Source of the DNA: Pectobacterium sp. PL152
GTDB lineage: Bacteria; Pseudomonadota; Gammaproteobacteria; Enterobacterales; Enterobacteriaceae
Length of the DNA: 64,000 nucleotides
Assembly (NCBI GenBank): GCA_021907015.1
Contig: CP091064.1
Coordinates: 4,774,001-4,838,000 of the forward strand
Direction: 5' to 3'
Shown here: piece by piece, positions 1 to 9,459 of the stretch
Layout: every line of letters starts with the position of its first letter
How positions within the stretch are numbered: position 1 is the stretch's first letter
Position numbers and translations under genes: made by a program
Notes under the pieces: model-generated
The model's database searches: none
Told to the model about the DNA's origin: nothing
Seen by the model: the letters and a program-made list of their open reading frames with translations, nothing else

Positions 1-1
1 T

Positions 2-463
2 CAGATGAAAGGCGTGACGCCTGATGTGATGATGCCCACCGGTACGGAAACGGTAGATACCGGCGAGAAGTTTGAAGATAACGCGCTACCGTGGGACAGC
101 ATCAAAGCGGCTAACTACACGAAGAGTGGCGATCTGAAAGCGCTGATTAGCACACTGAATGAGCATCATCAGGAGCGTATCGCTAAAGATCCTGAATTCC
201 AGTACGTCGCGCAAGATATTGCCCGCTACAACGCGCTGAAGGATAAGCGCAACATCGTGTCGCTCAATCTTGCTCAGCGCGAGAAAGAGAATGACGATGA
301 TGAAGCGATGCGTCTGAAGCGGATTAACGATCGACTGGCGAGAGAAGGTAAGAAACCGCTCAAAGCGCTGGAAGATTTGCCGAAAGATTATCAGGCTCCC
401 GATCCTTATCTGGATGAAACGGTGAAAATCGCTCACGATTTAGCGCAGGAACAGAAAGACTGA
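2..463 (+). CDS. prc: Tail-specific protease Prc, C-terminal fragment
   Basis: The 3' end of a larger gene cut by the window edge; the reading frame is already open at base 2. The 153 visible residues match the C-terminal, charged and helical region of the periplasmic protease Prc (Tsp), including the GTETVDTGEKFEDNALPWD segment that follows the catalytic core. Prc degrades periplasmic proteins with nonpolar C-termini. The PDZ domain and the Ser/Lys catalytic pair lie outside the window, so activity cannot be judged. A strong terminator follows. In E. coli prc is next to htpX; here htpX lies about 30 kb downstream. Confidence 0.92.
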   Translation, partial: QMKGVTPDVMMPTGTETVDTGEKFEDNALPWDSIKAANYTKSGDLKALISTLNEHHQERIAKDPEFQYVAQDIARYNALKDKRNIVSLNLAQREKENDDDEAMRLKRINDRLAREGKKPLKALEDLPKDYQAPDPYLDETVKIAHDLAQEQKD

Positions 464-497
464 TACGCTAAAATTGTTCTGATCGTCTGAGATCGTT

Positions 498-533
498 AAG
501 CGCCCTGTGGGTTATCCAACAGGGCGCTTTTTT
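498..533 (+). terminator. Rho-independent terminator of prc
   Basis: AAGCGCCCTGT pairs with ACAGGGCGCTT across a 10-nt loop and is followed by a T run, 35 nt after the prc stop codon. Confidence 0.88.
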
Positions 534-603
534 GAAGATAATCGTTGTTTTCACAGCAGTACTGCGTTGAATACGGCAGGATATGTATTGTAGTAAATGG
601 CGA

Positions 604-1410
604 TTAACGAATCTTGGTGGGTGAACAGCCAAAACGGGTTTTAAACTGTTCGGAAAAACGCGCCGAGGATTTATATCCGCAGGCTTCAGCCAGACGTTGC
701 ATACTCCATGACGTCGTCTGCACCAGCATCATCGCGTGCTGCATTCGCGTCTCCAACAACAGCACTTCAAAACGCGTCTGCTCGGTGGATAGTCTCCGGC
801 GCAGCGTAGCCTCGCTCATCGCCAGCCGTCGCCCCGCAGACTGTGCAGTCCAGTGATGTTCCGGTTCTTCACTGATAAGCGCACGCAGCTGTGTCGTAAT
901 GCCAGGCTGCGGCGGTGCGCCAAAATGGTATCCCCGTTCCGACAGCACCAGCAGCATATCCATCAGGCGCAGTTCGAGGCGCGATTCACTGAGTGCATCG
1001 CTCGTAATTCCCTCAACCAGATACTGTAATGTGCGGATAAGTTCGTCATCCAGTGCGAGGCATGTGAAAGGAGCAGGATGATGGACAGGAGCTAATTTTT
1101 CAGGATAGCGGTGATAAAACCGTGCCAAAAGCGTGGATGAAAACGTCAGAAAGACTGACCGGAAAACGGCATCATGACCGCCGGGCGTTTTCGTCAAATC
1201 GGCACTGGCATCAGGCGTAATCAGGCAAAGCTGAGACGGGGTATCGACAATCGTTGTGCCATTCTGTTCGAGAAGGGTCAAGTGGCCGGAGAGAACCAGC
1301 AGCAGCGTGGCTTCATAAAAATGAAAACGCGTTGTCTGCTGCGGCGTGCGCAAGTGCGGCTGAGCTAGCGCACACAGGCCATACCGCTGTAGCGGCTGGC
1401 CTGACGGCAA
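604..1410 (-). CDS. AraC-family transcriptional regulator
   Basis: A 268-residue protein with a C-terminal AraC/XylS-type double helix-turn-helix at about residues 165-268: RRLAMSEATLRRRL forms the first HTH and LAEACGYKSSARFSEQFKTR the second. The N-terminal half looks like a cupin-like sensing domain; its ligand cannot be told. The start is uncertain: the open frame begins at a TTG without a clear ribosome site. The same frame continues upstream to an ATG at 1479 with a plausible N-terminus but is broken by one TGA at 1426-1428 (see findings). It may control the neighbouring PEBP gene, which is inference only. Confidence 0.8.
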   Translation of the reverse strand: MPSGQPLQRYGLCALAQPHLRTPQQTTRFHFYEATLLLVLSGHLTLLEQNGTTIVDTPSQLCLITPDASADLTKTPGGHDAVFRSVFLTFSSTLLARFYHRYPEKLAPVHHPAPFTCLALDDELIRTLQYLVEGITSDALSESRLELRLMDMLLVLSERGYHFGAPPQPGITTQLRALISEEPEHHWTAQSAGRRLAMSEATLRRRLSTEQTRFEVLLLETRMQHAMMLVQTTSWSMQRLAEACGYKSSARFSEQFKTRFGCSPTKIR

Positions 1411-1417
1411 TACGTCC

Positions 1418-1442
1418 AGTCCGCCTCACGAAGAGGCGGACT
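1418..1442. repeat. Perfect 10-bp inverted repeat at the 5' end of the AraC gene
   Basis: AGTCCGCCTC, a 5-nt loop, then GAGGCGGACT. There is no T run on either strand, so it is not an ordinary terminator. It overlaps the in-frame TGA upstream of the AraC-family frame. Confidence 0.6.
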
Positions 1443-1564
1443 CGCTGAGCGTAATACGGTCACGCTTGTAGCCTGTCATTCTTATCACGCGCCATTTTCA
1501 TCACTTATTATGAATCACAACAAGGCGGGGTTCAGCGTATACAGCCCGGTGAGTTTGGCTTCCG

Positions 1565-2146
1565 CTAATACAGGGCGTTGGCGAGTGCAGCACGGACATT
1601 CGCCCCGTTAAGCTCACCCTCGATCGCTAAAGACGGCGTTGCGAGAGCGTAAAGCGTGAAAATGTAGTGATGAACCCGCGCATCGTTCCACGGCGGGCAA
1701 GGGCCATCATAGCCATAGTAGGTGCCTTTCATCTGCTCGTCTGTGGCAAACCAGGCGGTGTAATCATTAATGCCGTGTTTGAGGCCTGTTGGTGCATCCG
1801 GGCCTGCTTTCCCACGTGGGGTAATCGTATTGGAATGCGAAGCGGCGGGAATCTCACTGACGTTGGCCGGAATATCCAACAATAGCCAGTGGTAGAAATC
1901 GACACGTGGCAGAGACGCGCTAACCTCGCGACCTTCCTGATTCACATCGTCACCACGGCTGGGGACATCCGGGTCGTGGCAGATCAACACGAAAGACTGC
2001 GTCCCTTCGGGCGCGCCGTGCCAGGCAAGATGAGGATTGTGGTTAGAAGACAGTGCAATGTGGCTATTTGCGTCCGGTACGGCAAAGGCAAACTCGCCCG
2101 GGATAGTGCCGCCGTCCTGAAAACTGTGGCTGGAGAGTTGCAGCAT
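1565..2146 (-). CDS. YbhB/YbcL-family (PEBP, Raf kinase inhibitor-like) protein
   Basis: A 193-residue protein of the bacterial phosphatidylethanolamine-binding-protein fold. The CHDPDVPSRGDD motif and the later DYTAWF and YGYDGPCPP segments are the family's ligand-pocket signatures. Function in bacteria is poorly known, and no signal peptide is seen. The start at 2146 is preferred over an in-frame start 20 codons upstream because AAGGAG lies 9 nt before it and family members begin MLQLSSxSF. The gene stands alone between the AraC-type gene and potD. Confidence 0.85.
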   Translation of the reverse strand: MLQLSSHSFQDGGTIPGEFAFAVPDANSHIALSSNHNPHLAWHGAPEGTQSFVLICHDPDVPSRGDDVNQEGREVSASLPRVDFYHWLLLDIPANVSEIPAASHSNTITPRGKAGPDAPTGLKHGINDYTAWFATDEQMKGTYYGYDGPCPPWNDARVHHYIFTLYALATPSLAIEGELNGANVRAALANALY

Positions 2147-2322
2147 GGTGGTGCTCCTTATCGTGATTCCGGTGGGTGTGGCATCATTATAGAAGAAGCG
2201 GAGCACAATTATTTTCCTAATGCCGTCAGGATAATGCTTTTAGCTGTCAATTTGATGGCTTTAGGTGCTGTGAAGCAGTAAAGCAGCCAACGTTACCGAT
2301 AAATTTATCTGTGAAATTGAAA

Positions 2323-2427
2323 CGGTGGTAATGGAATAGAAGAGTAAAGCGTTTGCGCCATGGATGGCGCAATCCGAGCGTACAGGGAGGTATTCACAGC
2401 GTCTTTACGATCTATCCATTACCACCG
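2323..2427. repeat. Composite palindromic intergenic element
   Basis: Outer arms CGGTGGTAATGGAATAGA (2323-2340) and TCTATCCATTACCACCG (2411-2427) are inverted copies with one bulge. Inside are GTAAAGCG against CGTCTTTAC, and innermost TTGCGCC-ATGGAT-GGCGCAA. The 321-nt gap between the PEBP gene and the 3' end of potD holds only this structure. It resembles REP/BIME-like intergenic palindromes. Confidence 0.65.
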
Positions 2428-2467
2428 CTCGACAGGTGATAATGGACGCTGCTGTGATTAATCGCGA

Positions 2468-3511
2468 TTAACGACCCGCTTTTAGCTGCTGGAAGTAGGT
2501 TTCATACAGCGCGCTGGCGCTGCCAACGTCGTTCTGCCATTCGCCTTTTGCGATGGTGTCATCATCCGGGTACAGCGTTTTCTCCCCTGAAACCTCCGCT
2601 GGCAGTCGTTTTTTCGCTGCCAGATTTGGCGTCGGATAGCCGATCGTTTCCGCAACCTGTGCCGCCACTTCCGGGCGCAGCAGGAAATCGATCAGCTTCA
2701 TCGCGCCGTCAACGTTTTTGGCATTGGCCGGAATCGCCAGACTGTCCATCCAGAAGATGCCGCCTTCTGCTGGCCAGATAACATCTAGCGGTGTACCTGC
2801 CTGACGCGCCACGTAGGCAGAGCCGTTCCATACCATACCCAGATTGACTTCGCCTTCGATAAACGGGTTGCCGGGGTTGTCTGAATTGAACGTCAGCACA
2901 TTTGGCATCAGCGCTTGCAGCTCTTTATACGCAGCCTCAATTTCTTTCGGATCGGTGGTATTCGCGGAATAACCCAGCTTACGCAGGGCAATTTGGAATA
3001 CCTCGCGCGCATCGTCCGTCAGCAGCAGGCTGTTTTTATACTTCGTATCCCATAGGTCGGCCCAGCGGGTGACGCTGGCGGGGTCAATCACTTCATGATT
3101 AACACCAATTGCCGTCGCGCCCCAGATATAGGGAATCGAGTAGTCATTGTTCGGATCGAAGGACTTGTGCAGCAGGTTCGGATCGAGATTATGGAAGTTG
3201 CTGAGCTTGCTGGTATCAATCTTTTGCAGCATGCCTTCTTTGCTCATCTTGGAGATGAAATAGGTTGATGGCACGACCAGATCGTAGGCACCGTCTTTAT
3301 AGGTTTTCAGCTTGGCATACATACTCTCGTTGGATTCATAGGTGGAGTAAATCACCTTGATGCCCGTTTCTTTAGTGAACTGTTCCAACAGACCCGGCGG
3401 CACGTATTCGGTCCAGTTATAGAAATAGAGCGTTTTGCCGTCGTTAGCATTGGCGGTACTGATGCCAAATGCCAGCGCACAGGCTGCCAGTAGGTGTGGC
3501 CACTTTTTCAT
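2468..3511 (-). CDS. potD: Spermidine/putrescine ABC transporter, periplasmic binding protein
   Basis: A 347-residue periplasmic polyamine-binding protein with a Sec signal peptide (residues 1-22, cleavage at ANA-ND). The mature part has the type II binding-protein fold, with conserved YFYNWTEYVPPGLL, the TYESNESMYAK segment and W229-type ligand residues around MVWNGSAY. It feeds polyamines to the PotB/PotC channel driven by PotA. It is the last gene of potABCD on the minus strand, 99 nt after potC. The reading frame is intact. Confidence 0.95.
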   Translation of the reverse strand: MKKWPHLLAACALAFGISTANANDGKTLYFYNWTEYVPPGLLEQFTKETGIKVIYSTYESNESMYAKLKTYKDGAYDLVVPSTYFISKMSKEGMLQKIDTSKLSNFHNLDPNLLHKSFDPNNDYSIPYIWGATAIGVNHEVIDPASVTRWADLWDTKYKNSLLLTDDAREVFQIALRKLGYSANTTDPKEIEAAYKELQALMPNVLTFNSDNPGNPFIEGEVNLGMVWNGSAYVARQAGTPLDVIWPAEGGIFWMDSLAIPANAKNVDGAMKLIDFLLRPEVAAQVAETIGYPTPNLAAKKRLPAEVSGEKTLYPDDDTIAKGEWQNDVGSASALYETYFQQLKAGR

Positions 3512-3610
3512 TATGTTTACCTCTTTACGAGTCCCAAAGGAAATACCCGTCTGGAATAGGTTCTTACAGGCAGATATGAAAAACCGATATTCATCGTGCT
3601 TGCCGCCACC

Positions 3611-4387
3611 TTATTTTCCGGTGCGGTCGCGTAAAATCAGCTGACTACTGAGCACTAGCACGAGCGACAGAATGAGCAAAATTGTCGCCAACGCGTTGAC
3701 TTCAGGGGATACGCCAACCTTCACCATCGAGTAAATCTTCAACGGCAGAATTTCATACGCGGGGCCGGTGACAAACGAGGACACCACCACGTCATCCATC
3801 GACAGCGTAAAGCTGAGTAGCCAACTGGCTGCCACCGCGGGCATCGCCAGCGGCAGAATGATTTTGCGCAGAATAATCACTTCGCTGGCACCCAAATCGC
3901 GCGCGGCTTCTAGCATCCGCACGTCAAAACCTTTCAGGCGCGAATAGACGGTCACCACCACAAACGGCAGGCAGAACGTGATGTGGGAAAACAGCAGCGA
4001 CCAGAACCCCAGCGAGATGCCCAGCAGCATGAAGAGCACCAGCAGTGAGATGGCCATCACGATATCCGGCGACATCATCACCACGAACAGCATGCCGCCG
4101 ACAAAAGGCTTGCCGCGAAAGCGGTAGCGATACAGCGCAACGGCGGTTAGGGAACCAATTAGCGTAGCGAACGTTGCAGAAAAAACGGCCATCGTCAGCG
4201 AATGCTGTGCGGCCTGAAGCAGGCTGTCATTGTTCATCAGCAGCCGATACCAGTCCAGCGTAAATCCCTGCCAGTTGATGCCAAAGCGCGCCTGATTAAA
4301 GGAGTTCACGATCAGAATAATGATCGGGATGTACAGGTAAGCGTAAATGATGGACATAAATCCACCGCGGATTAAGCGTCCGGTCAT
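3611..4387 (-). CDS. potC: Spermidine/putrescine ABC transporter permease PotC
   Basis: A 258-residue inner-membrane permease with about six hydrophobic segments and the ABC-permease EAA loop ([20 protein letters not shown]). It matches E. coli PotC closely from the first residues. The start at 4387 is chosen over a longer frame because it matches the family N-terminus and overlaps the potB stop as ATGA, the usual sign of translational coupling. Confidence 0.95.
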   Translation of the reverse strand: MTGRLIRGGFMSIIYAYLYIPIIILIVNSFNQARFGINWQGFTLDWYRLLMNNDSLLQAAQHSLTMAVFSATFATLIGSLTAVALYRYRFRGKPFVGGMLFVVMMSPDIVMAISLLVLFMLLGISLGFWSLLFSHITFCLPFVVVTVYSRLKGFDVRMLEAARDLGASEVIILRKIILPLAMPAVAASWLLSFTLSMDDVVVSSFVTGPAYEILPLKIYSMVKVGVSPEVNALATILLILSLVLVLSSQLILRDRTGK

Positions 4388-5244
4388 TCCAGCTCTCCCT
4401 TTTTGTTCAGCAGGCGGGCTGTGCGGTAGTAGATAAACAGCAGCACACCCATGACCAGCGTCAGGCAGATACTGGTCGCGGCACCAAACGGCCAATCGCG
4501 GATATTGAGGAACTGGCTTTTAATGACGTTACCGATCAGCAGATTTTTGGCTCCGCCCATCAGGTCGGCCACGAAAAACAGTCCCATGGCGGGCAGCAGC
4601 ACCAGCAGGCAGCCAGCGATAATCCCCGGCATGGTCAGCGGGATTACCACGCGAGTAAAGGTTTGCCACTTATTGGCACCCAGATCGCGGGCGGCTTCCA
4701 GGTAGGATTTATCGAGCTTCTCAATGCTGGAATAGAGCGGCAGCACCATGAAAGGCAGCAGGATGTAAATCAGGCCGAGAATCACGGCTTCGGAGGTGTA
4801 CATGATCCGCAGCGGCGTATCAATCAGGCCAGTCCAGAGCAGGAATTCATTCAGGTGGCCGCGCGTACTCAGAAAAATTTTCAGCCCGTAAATGCGGATC
4901 AGTGAGTTGGTCCAAAACGGCACAATCAGCAGAAACAGCATCAGCGGCTGAATTTTTTTCGGTAAGCGCGCCAGAATAAAAGCAAACGGATAGCCCAGCA
5001 GCAGACAGCAGAGCGTGGCGATAACGGCCATGTTCAGTGAATGAAGCAAGACTGAAGCATAAAGCGGATCGACCAATCGCGTATAGTTTTCCAGCGTAAA
5101 GACCAGACTGACGAAATGTGTGTCGTCGCGTGTCAGAAAGCTGGTTGCGATGATCATCAGGTTGGGCAGGAAAACGAATAGCACCAGCCAGGCAACGATG
5201 AGTGTGATAATGATGTTTTGAAAGCGTTTACGCGACTTCTTCAT
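4384..5244 (-). CDS. potB: Spermidine/putrescine ABC transporter permease PotB
   Basis: A 286-residue inner-membrane permease with six predicted membrane helices. The [14 protein letters not shown] loop contacts the PotA ATPase, and the C-terminus LLNKKGELE matches E. coli PotB. The start MKKSRKRFQ at 5244 overlaps the 3' end of potA by 17 nt, as in E. coli, which supports an operon read potA-potB-potC-potD. The frame is intact, unlike potA. Confidence 0.94.
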   Translation of the reverse strand: MKKSRKRFQNIIITLIVAWLVLFVFLPNLMIIATSFLTRDDTHFVSLVFTLENYTRLVDPLYASVLLHSLNMAVIATLCCLLLGYPFAFILARLPKKIQPLMLFLLIVPFWTNSLIRIYGLKIFLSTRGHLNEFLLWTGLIDTPLRIMYTSEAVILGLIYILLPFMVLPLYSSIEKLDKSYLEAARDLGANKWQTFTRVVIPLTMPGIIAGCLLVLLPAMGLFFVADLMGGAKNLLIGNVIKSQFLNIRDWPFGAATSICLTLVMGVLLFIYYRTARLLNKKGELE

Positions 5245-6342
5245 CGTGCAGGACAACCTCCCAACTTTCCACCCAGGTGACGTCGACTTTCTGGTTGAGT
5301 GAATGATCGAAGTCGGGATCGTCTTCGTTAAAGAACTCGCTGACCATGACCATCTTGCCGTTTTCCAACTCGATGTTGGATTCCAGCGTCATGCCTTTAT
5401 AGTTGCGCTCGCGCACGTAACCCACCATCCCTTCCGCCTGCATACCGTCGGCCAGTTCTTCGACGCGTAAATCTTCTGGTCGCAGCAGCACGTTGAGGTG
5501 TTGGCCGACGGTGACCGGAAAGCTTGCGGTGATAACGCACTCATGGCCTTCGACCTGAGCGCGCACCCGCTGTTCGTCCAGCGGCTCCAGCACGATGGCA
5601 TCAAAGATATTGATTTCACCGATAAAGCTGGCGACGAACAGGTTTTCGGCTCTTCGTAGATTTCACGCGGTGTTCCGTCTTGCTCAATACGTCCGTCGCG
5701 CATCACCACGATACGGTCGGACATGGTCAGCGCTTCTTCCTGATCGTGCGTGACGAAAATAAAGGTGATGCCCAGCTTACGTTGCAGCGCCTTCAGTTCG
5801 TTCTGCATCTGCTTACGCAGTTTATAATCGAGCGCGGACAGGGATTCATCCAGTAGCAGAACTTTTGGCTGATTGACGACGGCGCGGGCGATGGCAACGC
5901 GCTGTTGCTGACCGCCGGACAACTGGTGCGGGCGGCGCTGTGCCAGTTCCTCCAACTGCACCATTTTCAACGCGTCAATCACGCGTGGCGCAATCTCTGC
6001 GGCGGGCGTTTTCTGCATGCGCAGGCCAAACGCCACGTTCTCAAACACGCTGAGGTGAGGAAACAGGGCATAGCTTTGAAATACGGTATTAATGTGTCGC
6101 TGCTCGGCGGGCTGGTGAGTGATGTCCTGCTCTTCCAGCATGACATTGCCGCTATCGACCGTTTCCAGACCGGCAATCAGACGCAGTACGGTGGTTTTGC
6201 CGCAGCCGGATGGCCCAAGTATCGTGAGAAACTCACCGTTATTAATGGTGAGATTAAAATGTGAAATGATGTCTTTGCCATCAAAGCCTTTATGGACGTT
6301 GAGCAATTCAACGACCGGCACAGTCAGGGAGTTTTCTTTCAT
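5228..6342 (-). pseudogene. potA: Spermidine/putrescine ABC transporter ATPase PotA, frame broken once
   Basis: The ATPase of the polyamine importer. Walker [10 protein letters not shown] (about 43-51), signature LSGGQQQR (141-148), Walker B VLLLDE (161-166) and the C-terminal regulatory TOBE region are all present. The frame changes after REIYEEPK. The T run at 5643-5646 (A4 on the coding strand) should be five long; one added base restores NLFVAS...GEINIFDA and gives 371 residues, the family length. Everything else is conserved, so a sequence error or very recent mutation is likelier than an old pseudogene. Confidence 0.9.
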
Positions 6343-6700
6343 TAAGATCAGCTCTATTTCCTGATTTGGCCGACCAACGGTATCGCCGTTGCGATCGTAC
6401 CAAGGGTTATCACCTTTCAGACAGCGTGCGCAGTAAGGGCGGCATTTTACGGGAAACGTTGCTTAACGCCAACTTGTGTGGCCCTACGTCTGGCCAATTG
6501 GTGGTGATTCAGCCAATGAATTTACGTATATGTTTCCTGATTGTTACCTGATTGGGGCACTCTTCGTGATGGAGGCGCCGCTTTTTGGCCTGAATTCTGA
6601 TCTGACAGTTTGTTAAATCGGAAAAAAACTGACCTGACGCAATATCTACCGGGGTAGCCCTATCCATAATGCCTTTCAGGGTTCAGGGGGCATAAATAAG
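6343..6700. other. Divergent potA/pepT intergenic region
   Basis: This 358-nt gap separates divergently read potA and pepT and must hold both promoters. A purine-rich AGGGGG lies just before pepT. I looked for an FNR site, because pepT is FNR-regulated in other enterobacteria, and found no convincing TTGAT-N4-ATCAA. Nothing else stands out. Confidence 0.4.
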
Positions 6701-7931
6701 ATGGATAAATTACTCGACAGATTTTTGAACTACGTTTCATTTGATACACAGTCTAAATCCGGCGTTCGGCAGGTGCCGAGCACCGACGGTCAACTGAAAC
6801 TGGCGCGTGCGTTGCAGCAAGAATTGCTCGATCTGGGATTTGAACAGGTTGTACTCAGCAAGCAGGGCTGCCTGATGGCGACGCTTCCGGCTAACGTTGC
6901 CTGGCCCGTTCCGGCAATTGGCTTTATTTCTCATATGGATACATCACCGGATTTTAGCGGCAAGAATGTTAATCCGCAGATTCTGGAAAACTACCGCGGC
7001 GGCGATATTGCCTTAGGCGTGGGGGATGAAGTGCTGTCACCCGTAATGTTCCCGGTGCTGCACCAGCTACTGGGGCACACGCTGATTACCACCGATGGCA
7101 AAACGCTGCTGGGAGCGGATGATAAAGCGGGGATTGCGGAAATTATGACCGCGCTGGTGCGCCTGAAAAAGCCATCTCCCGCACGGCGATATTCGCGTTG
7201 CCTTTACACCTGATGAAGAAATTGGCAAGGGCGCTCAGTTTTTTGATGTGAAAGCGTTTAACGCACAGTGGGCCTATACCGTGGACGGCGGCGGTGTTGG
7301 CGAACTGGAGTATGAGAATTTTAACGCCGCGTCGGTTCAGGTGAAAATTGTGGGCAACAATGTGCATCCCGGTAGCGCCAAAGGCGTGATGGTTAATGCA
7401 CTGACGCTCGCTTCTCGCTATCACCAGCAGGTGCCAGAGAGCCAATCACCGGAGCAAACGGACGGCTATCAGGGGTTCTACCACCTTCACAGCATGAAAG
7501 GCTCTGTAGAGCGTGCAGATTTGCATTACATCGTTCGGGATTTTGACCGCAACGGCTTTGAACTGCGTAAACAAACCATGCTGGATATTGCGGAAAAGGT
7601 CGGCGCAGGGCTGCACCCGGATTGCTACATTGAAGTCACGATTACCGATACCTACTACAACATGCGCGAGCAGGTTGAGCAGCATCCGCACATTATTGCG
7701 CTGGCGCAGCAGGCGATGCGGGATTGCGATATTGAGCCGAATATGAAACCGATTCGCGGCGGCACTGACGGCGCACACCTGTCATTTCAGGGGTTACCGT
7801 GCCCGAATCTGTTTACCGGCGGCTACAACTATCATGGCAAACATGAATTTGTCACGCTGGAAGGCATGGAAAAGGCGGTCTCTGTGATTATGCGCATTGC
7901 TGAACTGACGGCGCTGCGTGCGAAGCCGTAA
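6701..7931 (+). pseudogene. pepT: Peptidase T (tripeptidase), frame broken once
   Basis: A cytoplasmic M20-family zinc aminotripeptidase. Metal ligands are visible in [29 protein letters not shown] and the C-terminal NYHGKHEF. The frame slips in the A run at 7166-7170, just before [16 protein letters not shown]. Restoring two lost A (run of seven) gives [10 protein letters not shown], the E. coli spacing; removing one A would also rejoin the frames. The repaired protein is 409-410 residues, the usual length. It starts ATGGATAAATTACTC after an AGGGGG ribosome site. Confidence 0.9.
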
Positions 7932-7953
7932 TAGCTTCTATCCTGAAGAGATG

Positions 7954-7980
7954 AATAAGGCGGGAAATTCCCGCCTTATT
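7954..7980. terminator. Bidirectional terminator between pepT and roxA
   Basis: AATAAGGCGGGAA and TTCCCGCCTTATT form a perfect palindrome with AT-rich flanks, between two converging genes. Confidence 0.75.
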
Positions 7981-8009
7981 GTTGTGCTAACGATTATTCA
8001 GGCTTGGCC

Positions 8010-9128
8010 TTAATCCGCGAAGTACCAGTAGCCGCTGTTGATCAGCACGGTGAGTTGCGCGAGGAAGGAAGGATCTTCCAGTGCAACGCCCAACTGTTCC
8101 GCATCAATCGTCGTGTGCTCAGCTAATGCAAACAGCGCCGCCTTGTGCGTGCTGTTCACTTTCTCACCGTTAACGAAGCAACTATCCCCAACGCAGATGA
8201 CCCGCAGGCCACCTAAACGACGCAGTGGCTCACCCTGTTGCAGATATTCATACACTTCGCCAGCCTGATAAGGTGGCTCCGGCGGTGAGAGATCGAGCTC
8301 ATGGCGGGACTGGGAAATAAACTCACCAAACCAGTTCTGAAAATGCTCCGGCTGTTGTACCAAATCCAGCATCATTTTTGCAGTGCATCCAGCTCTTGCG
8401 GTAGCACGCTGGCGATATGCTCACGAGAGGGAATCTCGGGATCGCTGTAGCGATGGCTGCCGAGCTCACGGGAAAGCACATAGTCCGCAAAGCCGCTGAC
8501 TAGCTCGCGTGCATTTGGCGCCCGGAACCCCACCGAGTAATTCAGCGAGTTCTCCAGCGAATAGCCTTCGTGTGGGAAACCCGGTGGAATATAAATGATA
8601 TCGCCCGGTTCCAACTCTTCATCAATAATCGCGTCAAATGGCTCGACCTGTAGCAGGTCTGGGTGCGGACAGTGCTGTTTCATCGGTATTTTTCACCGAT
8701 GCGCCAGCGGCGACGTCCCGTACCCTGAATGATGAACACATCATACTGATCCAGATGCGGCCCTACGCCACCGCCGGGAACGGAAAATGAAATCATCAAA
8801 TCATCAGTACGCCAGTCTGGCAGTTGTCGAAATGGCTGCATCAAGGCAGAGGAGGGCTCATGCCAGTGATCGACGGCCTGTACCAGCAGCGACCAGTTGC
8901 TTTCTCCCAGATGATCGTAGCTCTCGAAAGGACCGTGGCTGACTTGCCAGCGCCCGTTTTGATGGCTGACCAGACGGCTATCGACCTCGTTTTCCAACGC
9001 CAGACCGGCGAGTTCGTCAGGTGAAATCGGATCGATGAAATGCGTGAAACCGCCTTTAATCAGGAGCGGGCGCTTTTGCCAGTAGTTCGCTAAAAATCCT
9101 GCCAATCGAGATTGAGTTGATAGTCCAT
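8010..9128 (-). pseudogene. roxA: Ribosomal protein L16 arginine hydroxylase RoxA (YcfD), frame broken three times
   Basis: A JmjC-type 2-oxoglutarate/Fe(II) oxygenase that hydroxylates an arginine of ribosomal protein L16. The iron ligands appear in PHLDQYDVF (HxD) and GFPHEGYSLEN. The sequence follows E. coli YcfD along its whole length but in three frames. Breaks fall at homopolymers 9092-9096 (A5), 8689-8693 (T5) and 8375-8379 (T5); one extra base in each joins DFLANYW, GEKIPMKQH and LQKMMLDL. The repaired product is exactly 373 residues, as in E. coli. The start at 9128 (MDYQLNLDW) lies before the first break. Confidence 0.92.
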
Positions 9129-9234
9129 ACTGTTTTCCAGAAACTCGTTTTTGAGGAAATGACTGTTCTTGAAGACATGATTTTTCTTGAAATAATCAGT
9201 ATTTTAAAACAATCCGCATTGTGGCAATAAGTTT

Positions 9235-9430
<196 letters not shown>

Positions 9431-9459
9431 AGCGGAAGCATCGCGCGCTGTACTGCCTT

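Noticed and set aside
6343..6700. FNR site for pepT
   Set aside because: Expected from other enterobacteria, but no TTGAT-N4-ATCAA-like sequence with acceptable match was seen.
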